This document shows, piece after piece, positions 1-8,696 of a DNA stretch of 37,177 bases. Position 1 is the first letter of the stretch. Each line of letters begins with the position of its first letter. The stretch comes from a virus. The stretch is from the IMG/VR virus record IMGVR_UViG_3300021376_000154, positions 1-37,177 of that record; one strand, written 5' to 3'. The position numbers and the translations under genes were made by a program. The notes below the pieces were generated by a model. That model was not told the DNA's origin, ran no database searches, and saw nothing but the letters and a program-made list of their open reading frames with translations.

Positions 1-1123
1 TTCTGGATTCTGGAACGTTCAATGAACGATAAAGTTTCTTTTGGAAATACTCAACGTCAGTGAGTTCTCCAAGATTTTGCCCGCCAGGAAGAGTTGTGAT
101 TTCAGTTCCTCTACCACCTTCTCTTCTGGGAAGCCAGAAATCTTCCATCATTGAAAGATGTTTTTTATCATCCTTGATTTCACCAGTCGAAGCATCGTAA
201 ACAAGTTTGTTACGATAACGACTCATAACCTCACGAAGGTATTGTTCTGCTTTTACCTTAGGAAGATTACCAACATCGATGTAAAAAATTCTTCTTTCTG
301 GTGCTCTTGAAAGTCTGTAGATGACAAGACTATCTTCAATCATTCTTAATTGATTAAGAGCCTTAATTGCTTTGTGAAGATAGGATAAAGTAGCTTGTTT
401 GTTTCTATCAACTAATCCAGAAGTAATGTATGTGATTGCATCTTTTGCAATTTTAATTCCCTTTCCATATGCACTTCCAACTTGCATACCACCAGAAGCT
501 TGAGGATTATAAACAAAATATTCATCAACATTTGGAGACTCAAACATTGTGAGTTCTTTTGCTGTATCTTGATTTACATAGGTTAGATTGCCAGCATCAT
601 TGATTGCTCTCTTTTTAAGTTCACGAACAAACTTAATTTTTAATGCATCAATATATCTAACTTCTTTAATTCCTTCTTCTGGATGCTTTAAATCAATGAC
701 TTTATGGTAGAAAATTCTTCCGTCAACATACCAATTTCTAAAGATCTCATGGGCTTTTTTGTCAAAATCCATGATTTCTTTGATATATTTAAACTCCTGT
801 CTAATAATATTTTTGATGTTATTATCAACATCTAGATTGGAGAGTTCAATTTCAACTGGAGAATCATTAAGATCTGCAACAATTGCTTCGTTTACAACAT
901 GTTCAATTGCAGTATCACACTCTGGGTGCAGAGACATCTCACGATATCTTTTTAACAAATCATATTCGGTTCTATAGACACCCTCAATATCTACATATTG
1001 TCCATAAAAACTACTTGCAACATAAAAATCAGAACCGTCCTCATTGTTTTTGGGGACGGGACTGATCGTAGTTGGAGATTTTACTTCACCGCTTTGAATG
1101 TTGAAACCGAACAACTTAGACAT
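1..1123 (-). CDS. 20: Portal vertex protein gp20 (partial, C-terminus missing)
   Basis: The frame from the ATG at 1123 (MSKLFGFNIQSGE) stays open to the left edge, giving about 374 residues of a protein that is 524 aa in T4. Clear portal motifs: GVYRTEYDLLKRYREMSLHP with ECDTAIEHVVNEAIV (residues about 48-83), RNWYVDGRIFYHKVID, EVRYIDALKIKFVREL, then LHKAIKALNQLRMIEDSLVI and YRLSRAPERRIFYIDVGNLP, and NKLVYDASTGEIKDDKKHLS with MMEDFWLPRREGGRGTEITT before the edge. gp20 forms the 12-fold ring through which gp17 pumps DNA and onto which gp13/gp14 bind. It is a standard member with no visible oddity. g20 is the classic marker gene for cyanomyovirus diversity, so this piece could place the phage. 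Confidence 0.96.
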   Translation of the reverse strand, partial: MSKLFGFNIQSGEVKSPTTISPVPKNNEDGSDFYVASSFYGQYVDIEGVYRTEYDLLKRYREMSLHPECDTAIEHVVNEAIVADLNDSPVEIELSNLDVDNNIKNIIRQEFKYIKEIMDFDKKAHEIFRNWYVDGRIFYHKVIDLKHPEEGIKEVRYIDALKIKFVRELKKRAINDAGNLTYVNQDTAKELTMFESPNVDEYFVYNPQASGGMQVGSAYGKGIKIAKDAITYITSGLVDRNKQATLSYLHKAIKALNQLRMIEDSLVIYRLSRAPERRIFYIDVGNLPKVKAEQYLREVMSRYRNKLVYDASTGEIKDDKKHLSMMEDFWLPRREGGRGTEITTLPGGQNLGELTDVEYFQKKLYRSLNVPESR

Positions 1124-1150
1124 TATAATTAACTATTAAATCTACTGATC

Positions 1151-1158
1151 TATTTATT
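1151..1158 (-). promoter_or_regulatory. Late promoter-like element before gp20
   Basis: AATAAATA on the minus strand, overlapping the gp19 stop codon and 27 nt before the gp20 ATG at 1123. It differs from the consensus only at the first base. No clear ribosome site follows (TTAATAGTTAATTATAATG). Confidence 0.5.
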
Positions 1159-1771
1159 TAACGTCTGAACCACCGCCAGCCTTGAGAGCCTCCCACCATT
1201 GAACTTCAAAAGTAACATCATATTGTTCAATGGTATCAGGAGAATCATAACTGAGTGGAATGCTTCCTACGCTAGATGGGAAACAACCATACATCTTGTA
1301 TGTTCTTAAGATAGGAACATTGCCTGCTGATCCAGAAGCTTTATATGGAGCTCTTCCAAGTTGATGAACAAGTAAATCTTTTTGATAGTCAGCAGGATTT
1401 ATATAACCAGAAGTATTTTCATGTTTGTTAATTCCATTCATCCACTTTTCAAACATTCTTTTGATTGCAAAATCAGTGTCATTGATAACAGTAATTGTCC
1501 AAGATTCAAATGTTCTATCTCCAGCAACATTTAAAACTCTTCCTCTAAAAGGAATGGGGACTGTTCCAATTGTTGAACCTGGAAGAGCTGCAGTTTTAAC
1601 TAACATTCTCAATTTATCGGTAAAATCTGTTACTCCGTCAGGTTTAGCAAAACTTGGTACAGGAATTACACACTCAAATAGATTGGCTCTTGCGCCGCCG
1701 CCAGTTAGTTTGGACTTGAACTTATCTAAAGTTCTTGAATTAACACTAATTTGTTGGATGTTGTTAGCCAT
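1154..1771 (-). CDS. 19: Tail tube protein gp19
   Basis: This 205-aa protein follows the sheath gene as in all T4-like phages (T4 gp19 is 163 aa). The sequence RANLFECVIPVPSF (residues 28-41), then LRMLVKTAALPGSTIGTVPI, and later GRVLNVAGDRTFESWTITVI with FAIKRMFEKWMNGINKHENT is typical of the gp19/T4-like tube family. Six copies per ring form the channel for DNA ejection. It is somewhat longer than T4 gp19, mainly toward the C-terminus. The start has the strongest ribosome site of the window. Confidence 0.96.
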   Translation of the reverse strand: MANNIQQISVNSRTLDKFKSKLTGGGARANLFECVIPVPSFAKPDGVTDFTDKLRMLVKTAALPGSTIGTVPIPFRGRVLNVAGDRTFESWTITVINDTDFAIKRMFEKWMNGINKHENTSGYINPADYQKDLLVHQLGRAPYKASGSAGNVPILRTYKMYGCFPSSVGSIPLSYDSPDTIEQYDVTFEVQWWEALKAGGGSDVK

Positions 1772-1780
1772 TTTTTTTAA

Positions 1781-1788
1781 TCTCCTTT
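1781..1788 (-). promoter_or_regulatory. Strong ribosome binding site of gp19
   Basis: The minus strand reads AAAGGAGATTAAAAAAAATG. The AAAGGAGA core is 9 nt before the ATG and is the best Shine-Dalgarno match in the window. It fits the high copy number of the tube protein. There is no separate promoter, so gp19 would be read from the gp18 promoter. Confidence 0.8.
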
Positions 1789-1791
1789 AAA

Positions 1792-3924
1792 TTAGAATCT
1801 GCCAACTACTTCTTCAAACGAGATTCCCGTTCTCGTAGCAACAAAAGTAAGTCCAATGAAGTTAATTGAACGAGCAGGTTTTACATAAACTTCAGCAACA
1901 AACTCATTTCTGTCGATGACTTCTGGAGTATTGTTGGTTTCATCACAAACAAGAAGGAATTCGTTGATTCCTCTCTTAGCTTCAACATCTCTTAAGTATG
2001 GTTCAACCTGAGCGACAAAACTTGTCCTAGTAAATTCATCATTAAATTCAAACAGGAATGTTTTTGCAATCTCAGAAATGGTTGATTCCAATTCTAAGAA
2101 TAGTCTCCTGACGTTAATTCTATCAAATGCAGAAGCATATGATAAAGCTGTCTTATCACCAAATAGAATTGTTCCACCGCCTGCACTTGAGATGATTGGA
2201 TTAATTCTATTTGTATAAAGAGTATCTCTTTGAGTTTTGGTTGGATTGTAAGATAGTTTAATTACGTTATTAATTTTACCTCTAGCATCACCAGCAGGTG
2301 AATACCATGAGTGATCATTTAATGAAGTTCTTACCATCACCCCTGCAACATCAGCGTTACATGCAACATATCTAAATTTTCTGGTAAATCTATCATAAAT
2401 TTGTTTGTATCCAGAATCAAATACGGCATAAGAACTTGAATCTATTGAGTTGTAGAAATTAACAATGTTGTTAGTTTGTGTATTTGAATTAGTTACATTT
2501 ACTACATCTGCTTTGTGTGGAGAAATTACTGTAATACAGTCTTTTCTGGATTCTGCAATTGAAATTAGTTTATTTGCTTTTGCTTGAGATTCAACCCTAG
2601 ATGTTAAAGATGGCCCATAAAGTAGAAAATCTACAGAAACCTCGTCCACATTACTAAAAAGTTCATACGAATTTGATAAGTCAGATAAAGTGGCTACATA
2701 TCCACCACCACTTGTATAGTTAACACCACCAACTAAATTGAAGATTTTATTTCCAATTACATTAAAGTAAAGTGGTTGTGTTCTAATTTCTTGTCCCCAA
2801 ATTCCATCAGCTGTTGTAATTCCTACGGAATTGTAAGAAACTTCTCCTGTTTGTGGATATCCAGCAAAAATGTAATTTGACTTATCACGGATAAAGTTCT
2901 TATAGTATCTTGATTCTGAAGAAATTACAGCATTTTCAGCTTTAGATAAATTGGTTAACTTTTCAATAATGTTGCCAACTTCGCCAGTTACTGCACCAGT
3001 GTCATCAATTACAACAACATGAACTGTGTCATTGTATGACTTTCTAGATCTTGCAAAATTACTAGTTCTTGGTTTTGGAGCTAAAGATCTCCAGTAAATT
3101 GTTCCACTTGAAAGTGTAAGAGTTTGTTCATCATACCAATCTTTTAAAGTAATTGAACTATTACCTGCAGTTCCAATGCCTGTACCACCAATGTAAATTT
3201 GATTTTCACTATCTAAATCTGTAGTTTTTAACTCATAAATTGAATTTTCCTTATATTCAATTGCAGTTGTAACTCCAGATAAAGTAGTGCTGCTCCATTT
3301 TACATACAGTTCACTGTTTCCAACACCTGTTACTATTCCATTTAATACGGTATCAGTATCTAAAATTGAGGTAGTTCCTAATCCGATTACAACTCTTTGA
3401 GCTGTTAGATTTACTGTTACTCCAGCGCCAACGTATCCTGTAGTGGTTCCAACACCAGAAATAATTTGATCAGCAAAATCATCGATGAAACAAACTTTTA
3501 AATTATTTGCCCAAGATCCTGGATTTCTTGCTGCCCATTCCCAAGCAAGATCATCAAAATGGTTTTCCGAATAATCTGTAGTATTTGCAATATTTAATGT
3601 AGTTGATGAAGTTGATCCAACAGAAACGTTTGCATTGTTGAGGTTTGAATCATTAGTTCTTACAACTTTAGCAATACCCCCATAAGACATAAAGTTTTCA
3701 ATTGCATAATAATAATCTACTTGATCTCCAGAAGAAACTGGTTTTCCAAAAGTTTCTACTAATTCTTTTTCATTTCTAATAGTTATAATTTCATCTACTG
3801 GGCCTTTTGGAAAGGGAGCTGCAATCCCAGCAGCAAATTCATTATCAGTTAAATCGGAACCTCTTGTAAGATCAATCTCTCTTACATCAATTCCTGGAGA
3901 CACCAAACCTATACCTAGTGCCAT
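1792..3924 (-). CDS. 18: Tail sheath protein gp18
   Basis: This 710-aa protein is a contractile sheath protein (T4 gp18 is 659 aa). The N-terminus (LVSPGIDVREIDLTRGSDLT, residues 7-26) and the AARNPGSWANNL segment near residues 129-140 are family hallmarks. So is the C-terminal part with FLFEFNDEFTRTSFVAQVEP and the closing YVKPARSINFIGLTFVATRT, which carries the inter-subunit strand exchange. The outer part (about 150-280) contains VGxGTT turns such as VIGLGTTSILDT, similar to the giant baseplate proteins, suggesting a marine-specific surface domain. It sits between gp17 and gp19, with 20 nt to the tube gene and its own late promoter. Confidence 0.96.
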   Translation of the reverse strand: MALGIGLVSPGIDVREIDLTRGSDLTDNEFAAGIAAPFPKGPVDEIITIRNEKELVETFGKPVSSGDQVDYYYAIENFMSYGGIAKVVRTNDSNLNNANVSVGSTSSTTLNIANTTDYSENHFDDLAWEWAARNPGSWANNLKVCFIDDFADQIISGVGTTTGYVGAGVTVNLTAQRVVIGLGTTSILDTDTVLNGIVTGVGNSELYVKWSSTTLSGVTTAIEYKENSIYELKTTDLDSENQIYIGGTGIGTAGNSSITLKDWYDEQTLTLSSGTIYWRSLAPKPRTSNFARSRKSYNDTVHVVVIDDTGAVTGEVGNIIEKLTNLSKAENAVISSESRYYKNFIRDKSNYIFAGYPQTGEVSYNSVGITTADGIWGQEIRTQPLYFNVIGNKIFNLVGGVNYTSGGGYVATLSDLSNSYELFSNVDEVSVDFLLYGPSLTSRVESQAKANKLISIAESRKDCITVISPHKADVVNVTNSNTQTNNIVNFYNSIDSSSYAVFDSGYKQIYDRFTRKFRYVACNADVAGVMVRTSLNDHSWYSPAGDARGKINNVIKLSYNPTKTQRDTLYTNRINPIISSAGGGTILFGDKTALSYASAFDRINVRRLFLELESTISEIAKTFLFEFNDEFTRTSFVAQVEPYLRDVEAKRGINEFLLVCDETNNTPEVIDRNEFVAEVYVKPARSINFIGLTFVATRTGISFEEVVGRF

Positions 3925-3961
3925 GTTTATCTACCCCTGAATAGTTCATTGATCTATAAGA

Positions 3962-3969
3962 TATTTATA
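3962..3969 (-). promoter_or_regulatory. T4-type late promoter before gp18
   Basis: The minus strand reads CTATAAATATC, a perfect TATAAATA, in the 57-nt gap between the gp17 stop and the gp18 start, 37 nt before the ATG at 3924. A CAGGGG ribosome-site-like run lies about 12 nt before the ATG. High expression of the sheath and tube genes fits a strong late promoter. Confidence 0.78.
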
Positions 3970-3981
3970 GAATTATGATTT

Positions 3982-5637
3982 TTAACGATACTCCCACATG
4001 TAAGCTCGATCACCATACTCATCTAACTTCCATACATCACCAGAGTTGTCTACAAAGGTATTTTCATGATCATCTAAACCATCTAGAATAAATCCAAAGG
4101 GAGCCATGTCTTGTTCGATCTGGTTTTTTTGTTCCTCATAGATGCGTTTACGAACATCATTCTCAGTCATCTCCTTGAAATAAGGTTGAACAACTAACCA
4201 AGAGAAGATCACAAGACACATTGATAAGTCATCATTTGCACCTTCTTCAGCTTCAAATGATTGATTCTTTTGAATAAAAGTTGTCAGTTCGGAGATAATG
4301 TCATAATCATTGAACATTAACTTGTCATCTTCTACCAAAGTCTTGAGGTTTGAACATCCAATCTTTTTGACTGTCTTTGACATCTTCAATCCAAGTTGAG
4401 ACTTATTACCAGAGAATCCTTGCCCAACAATTTGCCCAGCTCTACCTCGCATGGCGCACATTAAGATGTGATCATACTCAAGATCAAAATGTAGGATATT
4501 TGCAACTTGTTCCCCAATGTCGTTGATTTCAACCAACACATAAGCTTTATTATATGCCTTTGCAACATCTTCAATGATGTTGGGGAACAACATTGGTTTG
4601 ATCTGATTGTTTCGATATTTACCAACTACTCTCCAAGGAAAACTTGTAATATCAAAAATGACGAAAGCCGAGTAGTCACTTTCAACTCCTCTTGCAACGT
4701 CAACTGTCATAATATAGTTATGATCTTCGATTGGTTCTTGATAGATATCCAATCCTTTATTTGATTGAATTGGATCATCAAAAACCATTGACTTGAGTTT
4801 TGATGCAGAAATCAAAGTATCAGAAGATCCAAGGAAGTCACACTCAAATTCCTGTTGGAACTGTTGAGGTGAAGTGTTTGCAATCGTTTGTTCCTTCCAT
4901 TTTGCGTCTCTACCAGGAACTTCACTCCAATGAACCTCTGTTGGGATATATTCGTTTCTACTCCTCTCGGCGTCATGCCAGAGGCGGTAGAAGTGATTCA
5001 TACCCTTAGGGGTAGATACGATAATAACCTTTGTAGTTTTACCAGATGAAATGGTAGGATAAACTGAACTGAAGAAATCGTCAGCGATATGATTTGGAAT
5101 GAACGCAAATTCGTCAAGGAAGATGATATTGAATGACATACCACGAACAGCAGATGCTGATGTGGATGCTGCAATAATCTTTGATCCATTTTCAAGTTCT
5201 AAAGATGCCTTGTTCCAAACCATGACACCCTGTTGCATCCACTTAGGTAGATTCTCATAAGCCAACTGAAGTCTTCCCAAAAGATCTTTTGCAGTTGAAG
5301 CTTTGTTTGCAAGAATACCAACATTCACGTTAGCATTAAAAACAACATAATGCAATAGATAAGATACACAAGTCGTTGACTTACCTGACTGACGAGGCAT
5401 CTTACAGATATTGAATCTGTTATTATGAAAATTATTAATTAATTTTTGTTGAAATGGATAAAGGTTAAAAGAAACTAAACCTTCATCCAGAGAAACAATC
5501 TTGATATAATTTTTAGCAAAGTATACTGGATCATCCTTACACTTTAAAAATTCTTTAATTTGTTCCTCAGTAAATTCAATCGGAACATTTGCTTTCTTAA
5601 GCTGAGGGTTGCCCAAATAATGTTGATCGTTACTCAT
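3982..5637 (-). CDS. 17: Large terminase subunit gp17 (packaging ATPase and nuclease)
   Basis: This 551-aa protein is of T4 gp17 type (610 aa). ATPase domain: Walker A RQSGKST at residues 82-88, Walker B IIFLDE at 171-176 with catalytic Glu176, and the coupling motif STPKG at 208-212. C-terminal RNase H-like nuclease: TVDVARGVESDYSAF with the first metal Asp near 313, LVEINDIGEQV with Glu near 368, and ANDDLSMCLVIF with the third acidic site near 467. It powers DNA translocation into the prohead at the portal gp20 and cuts the concatemer. All key residues are present. The missing ~60 residues compared with T4 are probably at the ends. It overlaps the 81-aa gene by 8 nt and ends before the gp18 late promoter. 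Confidence 0.97.
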   Translation of the reverse strand: MSNDQHYLGNPQLKKANVPIEFTEEQIKEFLKCKDDPVYFAKNYIKIVSLDEGLVSFNLYPFQQKLINNFHNNRFNICKMPRQSGKSTTCVSYLLHYVVFNANVNVGILANKASTAKDLLGRLQLAYENLPKWMQQGVMVWNKASLELENGSKIIAASTSASAVRGMSFNIIFLDEFAFIPNHIADDFFSSVYPTISSGKTTKVIIVSTPKGMNHFYRLWHDAERSRNEYIPTEVHWSEVPGRDAKWKEQTIANTSPQQFQQEFECDFLGSSDTLISASKLKSMVFDDPIQSNKGLDIYQEPIEDHNYIMTVDVARGVESDYSAFVIFDITSFPWRVVGKYRNNQIKPMLFPNIIEDVAKAYNKAYVLVEINDIGEQVANILHFDLEYDHILMCAMRGRAGQIVGQGFSGNKSQLGLKMSKTVKKIGCSNLKTLVEDDKLMFNDYDIISELTTFIQKNQSFEAEEGANDDLSMCLVIFSWLVVQPYFKEMTENDVRKRIYEEQKNQIEQDMAPFGFILDGLDDHENTFVDNSGDVWKLDEYGDRAYMWEYR

Positions 5638-5875
5638 ACATTCTTTTCAAATCTTTCTCCATTTGATCCATATTATTTAATCTTGTTTGCCAACCATTTC
5701 CATCTGTGGTTCCTTTGGCTGGGTTGATGCAAGTATCATCTTCAAATTTGTCACATACTAAACTTGCAAGTTCAGTTTCGTTGCCTTTTTTTTGTGTTGC
5801 AGTCCAGTAGTGTTGATTTTCTATCCAAGTAGCACTACATTTAGGGCAAACTTTTATGCTCATAAGACTTATCAT
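5630..5875 (-). CDS. Small Cys4 (zinc-ribbon-like) protein, function unknown
   Basis: This 81-aa protein has cysteines at 10, 13, 41 and 49 (VCPKC ... LVCDKFEDDTC), which suggests a four-Cys metal site. The rest is polar, with a helical C-terminus (DQMEKDLKRMYE). It overlaps the start of gp17 by 8 nt, so the two are translated together. Neither the ATG at 5875 nor the one at 5863 (MSIKVCPKC) has a good ribosome site; the shorter form is as plausible. The tight overlap suggests a role linked to the packaging motor or its regulation, which is inference only. Confidence 0.72.
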   Translation of the reverse strand: MISLMSIKVCPKCSATWIENQHYWTATQKKGNETELASLVCDKFEDDTCINPAKGTTDGNGWQTRLNNMDQMEKDLKRMYE

Positions 5876-5974
5876 AAGACGGCAATCTATTATATAGACA
5901 AATCACCTTTTGTAATGTATTGAAATGAACACTATAATTGTTGAGAGTTTCCTAAATTTTAATAGATCCGTTCA
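5876..5974 (-). promoter_or_regulatory. 99-nt gap before the 81-aa/gp17 pair, possible promoter
   Basis: This is the longest intergenic gap of the window. On the minus strand it holds TCTATATAATAG about 12 nt before the ATG, with ATTACA 16 nt further upstream, which could be a weak sigma-70-like promoter. There is no TATAAATA. No hairpin or RNA gene was recognised. Confidence 0.3.
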
Positions 5975-7411
5975 TCAATTACAGTTCCAACGACGGAGGG
6001 CTTTATTAATTCTTGAATCAGGATCTCTTGCAGTTTTTGTTGAAGTGAGTTTAGATTTCATGCCGCTCATTCTTGAACAGAATGATTTGCGACGAGATGC
6101 TCTTTTACCTTCTGGATTTTTTTCAGTGACTGCAGTTTGAAGTTTTGATCCTGGATTTTCACGGCGATAAGCATTAACTGCTTTTTGACTCAATCCATCA
6201 GTTTTATCTTTACGATTCACTGATTGCCAATCCTCACCAATCACTCCGATATTGAGTAGATAGTTCTTTCTTCTTTTCTCTTTATCTGGATCTAAAACAA
6301 TTGCAAGAGCTTGTTCTGCAAAATCTTCTTTTGTTGGGAGATCAAATTCTTCAGCAGCAAGAAGAGTTGGTTTAGTTGGATCAATTCTTGAAGGCATATA
6401 AGCGTTTAACAATGCACCTGGATATACCTTATGAATTGCATCCTCCACTTCCTTTCTGGATGGAATTGTAGGAGTCGAAAAGAAGATTTGAAGTTTGTAA
6501 GTTGATCCGTGCCAAGTTAAAATGATGGTATAAGTTCTTCCATACTGTTGAATCTTATCAATATTTTCTTTTACAGAATCAGGAACCATGCGATTTCCTT
6601 TCTTCTTCATACCAACTTGTTTGTGGGTGCTCCAACATGCTTCTGAAACATCTTCATCACTTGACATATAATCTGCTGCAGTATCAATAAAATCTGCTGC
6701 TCTTGTGATCTTAGATTGAACCCATGCAGGAAGTTGTTGATTTGGATTCTTTACAAGTTTTCTTAAAATATTGATTGATCTTTCAATCTGATCAAACTCA
6801 ACATTTGACATGTATCCTTCTTCATCCTTCTTTTTACCAGAAGCAACCTCTTTATGATTTTCTGGAATGAAATCTTCAGACTTGTTCCCCCAATTTTTTG
6901 CTCCCGCTTTACGACACTTGACAAGTGCTCCAGATGCATATGCACTTGGCCAAACACTATAACGAGATTTGACTTTATGATAACAAGCATCTTTAGTACC
7001 ACTACCCTTTCCTGGTCTATCTTTTACTTCTTGTAAGTCTAATTCTTCTTTCATTTTTTTGGGTTTATCTGTTGGAACATAAGTTGGTTTTGCAGCACCA
7101 GTTTTTGCCTGTTGTCCAGGATCTGCTGACTTCTTTCTTCTTGCAGCAGACAACCTTTCTGCCTTCGTCATGCTTGCTCTTTTGGAAGAAGAAACGCATT
7201 TAGGAACTCCTTCTCCAGGTTCATCACTCGCACAGGTTCCACCAGTTACAACGTTTACCCATCCACCTTTACCATCTTTAGAACGCGAACCCTTAAACCA
7301 ATCAGTTAGGCCTTCTTCAAGTTTACAATCTTTCATACCATGTTTAGGGCACATCTTTCCCTTTGGTGTTTTATTACATTTAGATGGCTTACACCCACAA
7401 TGTTCTAACAT
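5975..7411 (-). CDS. Multi-module basic protein with DUF5872-type segment
   Basis: This 478-aa, very Lys/Arg-rich protein lies between gp16 and gp17. Visible modules in order: a Cys/His cluster (C5, C7, C12, C21, C29, H4, H24) that could bind metal; residues about 34-100 with LTDWFKGSRSKDGKGGWVNV and PKCVSSSKRASMTKAERLSA, a DUF6321-like pattern; residues about 128-174 with DRPGKGSGTKDACYHKVKSR and VWPSAYASGALVKCRK, the DUF5872 pattern; WSTHKQVGMKKKGNRMVPDS near 257-276; an alpha/beta segment at about 288-352 (YTIILTWHGSTYKLQIFF, EVEDAIHKVYPGA); and a C-terminal FCSRMSGMKSKLTSTKTARD ending in RRWNCN. Single modules of these kinds occur on different proteins of marine phages. The location suggests a DNA-packaging or head-assembly role, but no function is established to my knowledge. 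Confidence 0.8.
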   Translation of the reverse strand: MLEHCGCKPSKCNKTPKGKMCPKHGMKDCKLEEGLTDWFKGSRSKDGKGGWVNVVTGGTCASDEPGEGVPKCVSSSKRASMTKAERLSAARRKKSADPGQQAKTGAAKPTYVPTDKPKKMKEELDLQEVKDRPGKGSGTKDACYHKVKSRYSVWPSAYASGALVKCRKAGAKNWGNKSEDFIPENHKEVASGKKKDEEGYMSNVEFDQIERSINILRKLVKNPNQQLPAWVQSKITRAADFIDTAADYMSSDEDVSEACWSTHKQVGMKKKGNRMVPDSVKENIDKIQQYGRTYTIILTWHGSTYKLQIFFSTPTIPSRKEVEDAIHKVYPGALLNAYMPSRIDPTKPTLLAAEEFDLPTKEDFAEQALAIVLDPDKEKRRKNYLLNIGVIGEDWQSVNRKDKTDGLSQKAVNAYRRENPGSKLQTAVTEKNPEGKRASRRKSFCSRMSGMKSKLTSTKTARDPDSRINKALRRWNCN

Positions 7412-7436
7412 TTAAATTAAAAAAAACCTGTAATGT

Positions 7437-7444
7437 TATTTATG
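7437..7444 (-). promoter_or_regulatory. Late promoter-like element before the 478-aa gene
   Basis: CATAAATA on the minus strand, overlapping the gp16 stop codon and 25 nt before the ATG at 7411. It differs from TATAAATA only at the first base. The leader that follows is T-rich (GGTTTTTTTTAATTTAAATG) with no obvious Shine-Dalgarno site. It may drive the 478-aa gene, the 81-aa gene and gp17. Confidence 0.5.
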
Positions 7445-7850
7445 ATTTCTTGTCAGTTGTGTTACTCTGTTTGATCATCTTAAGAAGATCAGCGGTGGAA
7501 CCAACATACAATGCATTTGTGATATTGTTGGGCCCTTGATATTTGTTATCAAGATCTTTCATATTCTTATGAAGATTCATCAACTTATCAGTCACATCTC
7601 CCAAATTTTTGATCAACTGCCCTGCAACTTCATAAGCTCTTGGATGTTGGGAACTGTCTGCAACTTCAAGAATCCCATCAACAGCCGTTTGCCCTTTTTC
7701 AATCAGGGAATAAAGTTGCCCTCTGGTATATTCGTAGTCAGATTGTTGTTGATTTGTTGGTTTTGTGAGTTCTGCTTTGTCAACTTTTGACTCTACGATT
7801 GAAGTCTCCACATTCAAAGCTTCTCCAATTTTATCGAATGATTTACTCAT
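7440..7850 (-). CDS. 16: Small terminase subunit gp16
   Basis: This 136-aa protein is slightly shorter than T4 gp16 (164 aa). The family motif YEYTRGQLYSLIEKGQTAVD, followed by GILEVADSSQHPRAYEVAGQ (residues about 39-78), is clear. The next segment (LIKNLGDVTDKLMNLHKNMK) is the central coiled-coil helix. The protein forms rings that recognise DNA and stimulate the gp17 packaging motor. It starts 3 nt after gp15 with a GAGG ribosome site inside the gp15 end. Unusually compared with T4, two other genes separate it from gp17. Confidence 0.94.
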   Translation of the reverse strand: MSKSFDKIGEALNVETSIVESKVDKAELTKPTNQQQSDYEYTRGQLYSLIEKGQTAVDGILEVADSSQHPRAYEVAGQLIKNLGDVTDKLMNLHKNMKDLDNKYQGPNNITNALYVGSTADLLKMIKQSNTTDKKS

Positions 7851-7853
7851 GGT

Positions 7854-8696
7854 TTATACCTCTACATCAGTTCCTTGCGATGGGCTATAATCTTTATAAT
7901 CTTGGAAGAATGAAGTTGTTTCGTTAAATCCAAAGTTATCTCCATATTCAACTAATGGATCATCAGCTGGTGTGATTGAACCATCATTGTTATAATCTTC
8001 AAGAGCCTTAGGTGTAACTGTATATCTCATTTCTCTTCTTCTTTCCGAGTTCATACTGTAATCAACTTGAACTTTCTTAATCAATCCTTCAGTAGAACTT
8101 GCAATTGGGCCAAAGAGATGTGTTTTTGCAGTGAATGTCAATGTGTGGAGTAAAACTCTTCTTTCATCAAATCCACCAGAGTAATTATCCTGGAAATTGA
8201 TAGATTCTAAAACAATTGGAATGTCTTTTTTCTCACCAATAGATTGAATAAGATCAACTGTGATATTAATTGCTGGTTGAAAGTATGGTAAAATTTGTTC
8301 TATAATTTGCAAGGAATCTTCATTCAACTTTGACATAATGTTGAGTTCAAATGTAACATTGTATGGAACTGGCATATAAACTTTAAGTGGAGTTCCATCA
8401 GTTTTACTAGTTTTGAATGTTTGAACAACACCAGTTTTTCTTGATGGATCATATTGAATTCCCGTCATTTCAAATGAAAGTCTTGGGAGAGTTAATGTTT
8501 GTTTTGATGCAAGATCGGGTTGTTGTTCAATTCTTGCTAGAAACTTTTGAATTGGCCCATATGCAATGGGCACTTTCATAACACTAGCATCAGAACCGTT
8601 CTCATTTTTATGAACGATTTTAATATTGTTAAAAAGTGTTCCAAAACCTATAACGGTTTTTCTTAAAATTTCGTGATAATAGTAAGTTCCTAACAT
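7854..8696 (-). CDS. 15: Tail completion / sheath stabiliser protein gp15
   Basis: This 280-aa protein matches T4 gp15 in length (272 aa). The clearest motif is IIEQILPYFQPAINITVDL at about residues 129-147, like the T4 stretch IVEQILPYFQPHFNTTM as I recall it. The N-terminal YYYHEILRKTVIGFGTLFNN (residues 5-24), VPIAYGP and the RRVLLHTLTFTAKTHLFGP region also fit. gp15 forms the hexameric ring that caps the tail and binds the neck. The gene overlaps gp14 by one base and ends 3 nt before gp16. Confidence 0.95.
   Translation of the reverse strand: MLGTYYYHEILRKTVIGFGTLFNNIKIVHKNENGSDASVMKVPIAYGPIQKFLARIEQQPDLASKQTLTLPRLSFEMTGIQYDPSRKTGVVQTFKTSKTDGTPLKVYMPVPYNVTFELNIMSKLNEDSLQIIEQILPYFQPAINITVDLIQSIGEKKDIPIVLESINFQDNYSGGFDERRVLLHTLTFTAKTHLFGPIASSTEGLIKKVQVDYSMNSERRREMRYTVTPKALEDYNNDGSITPADDPLVEYGDNFGFNETTSFFQDYKDYSPSQGTDVEV

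Noticed and set aside
759-1065. Short plus-strand open frames here and elsewhere (for example 1425-1790, 5925-6140, 12136-12462)
   Set aside because: They lie opposite well-supported minus-strand genes, have no recognisable domains or ribosome sites, and come from the reverse of repeated Gly/Thr/Val codons.
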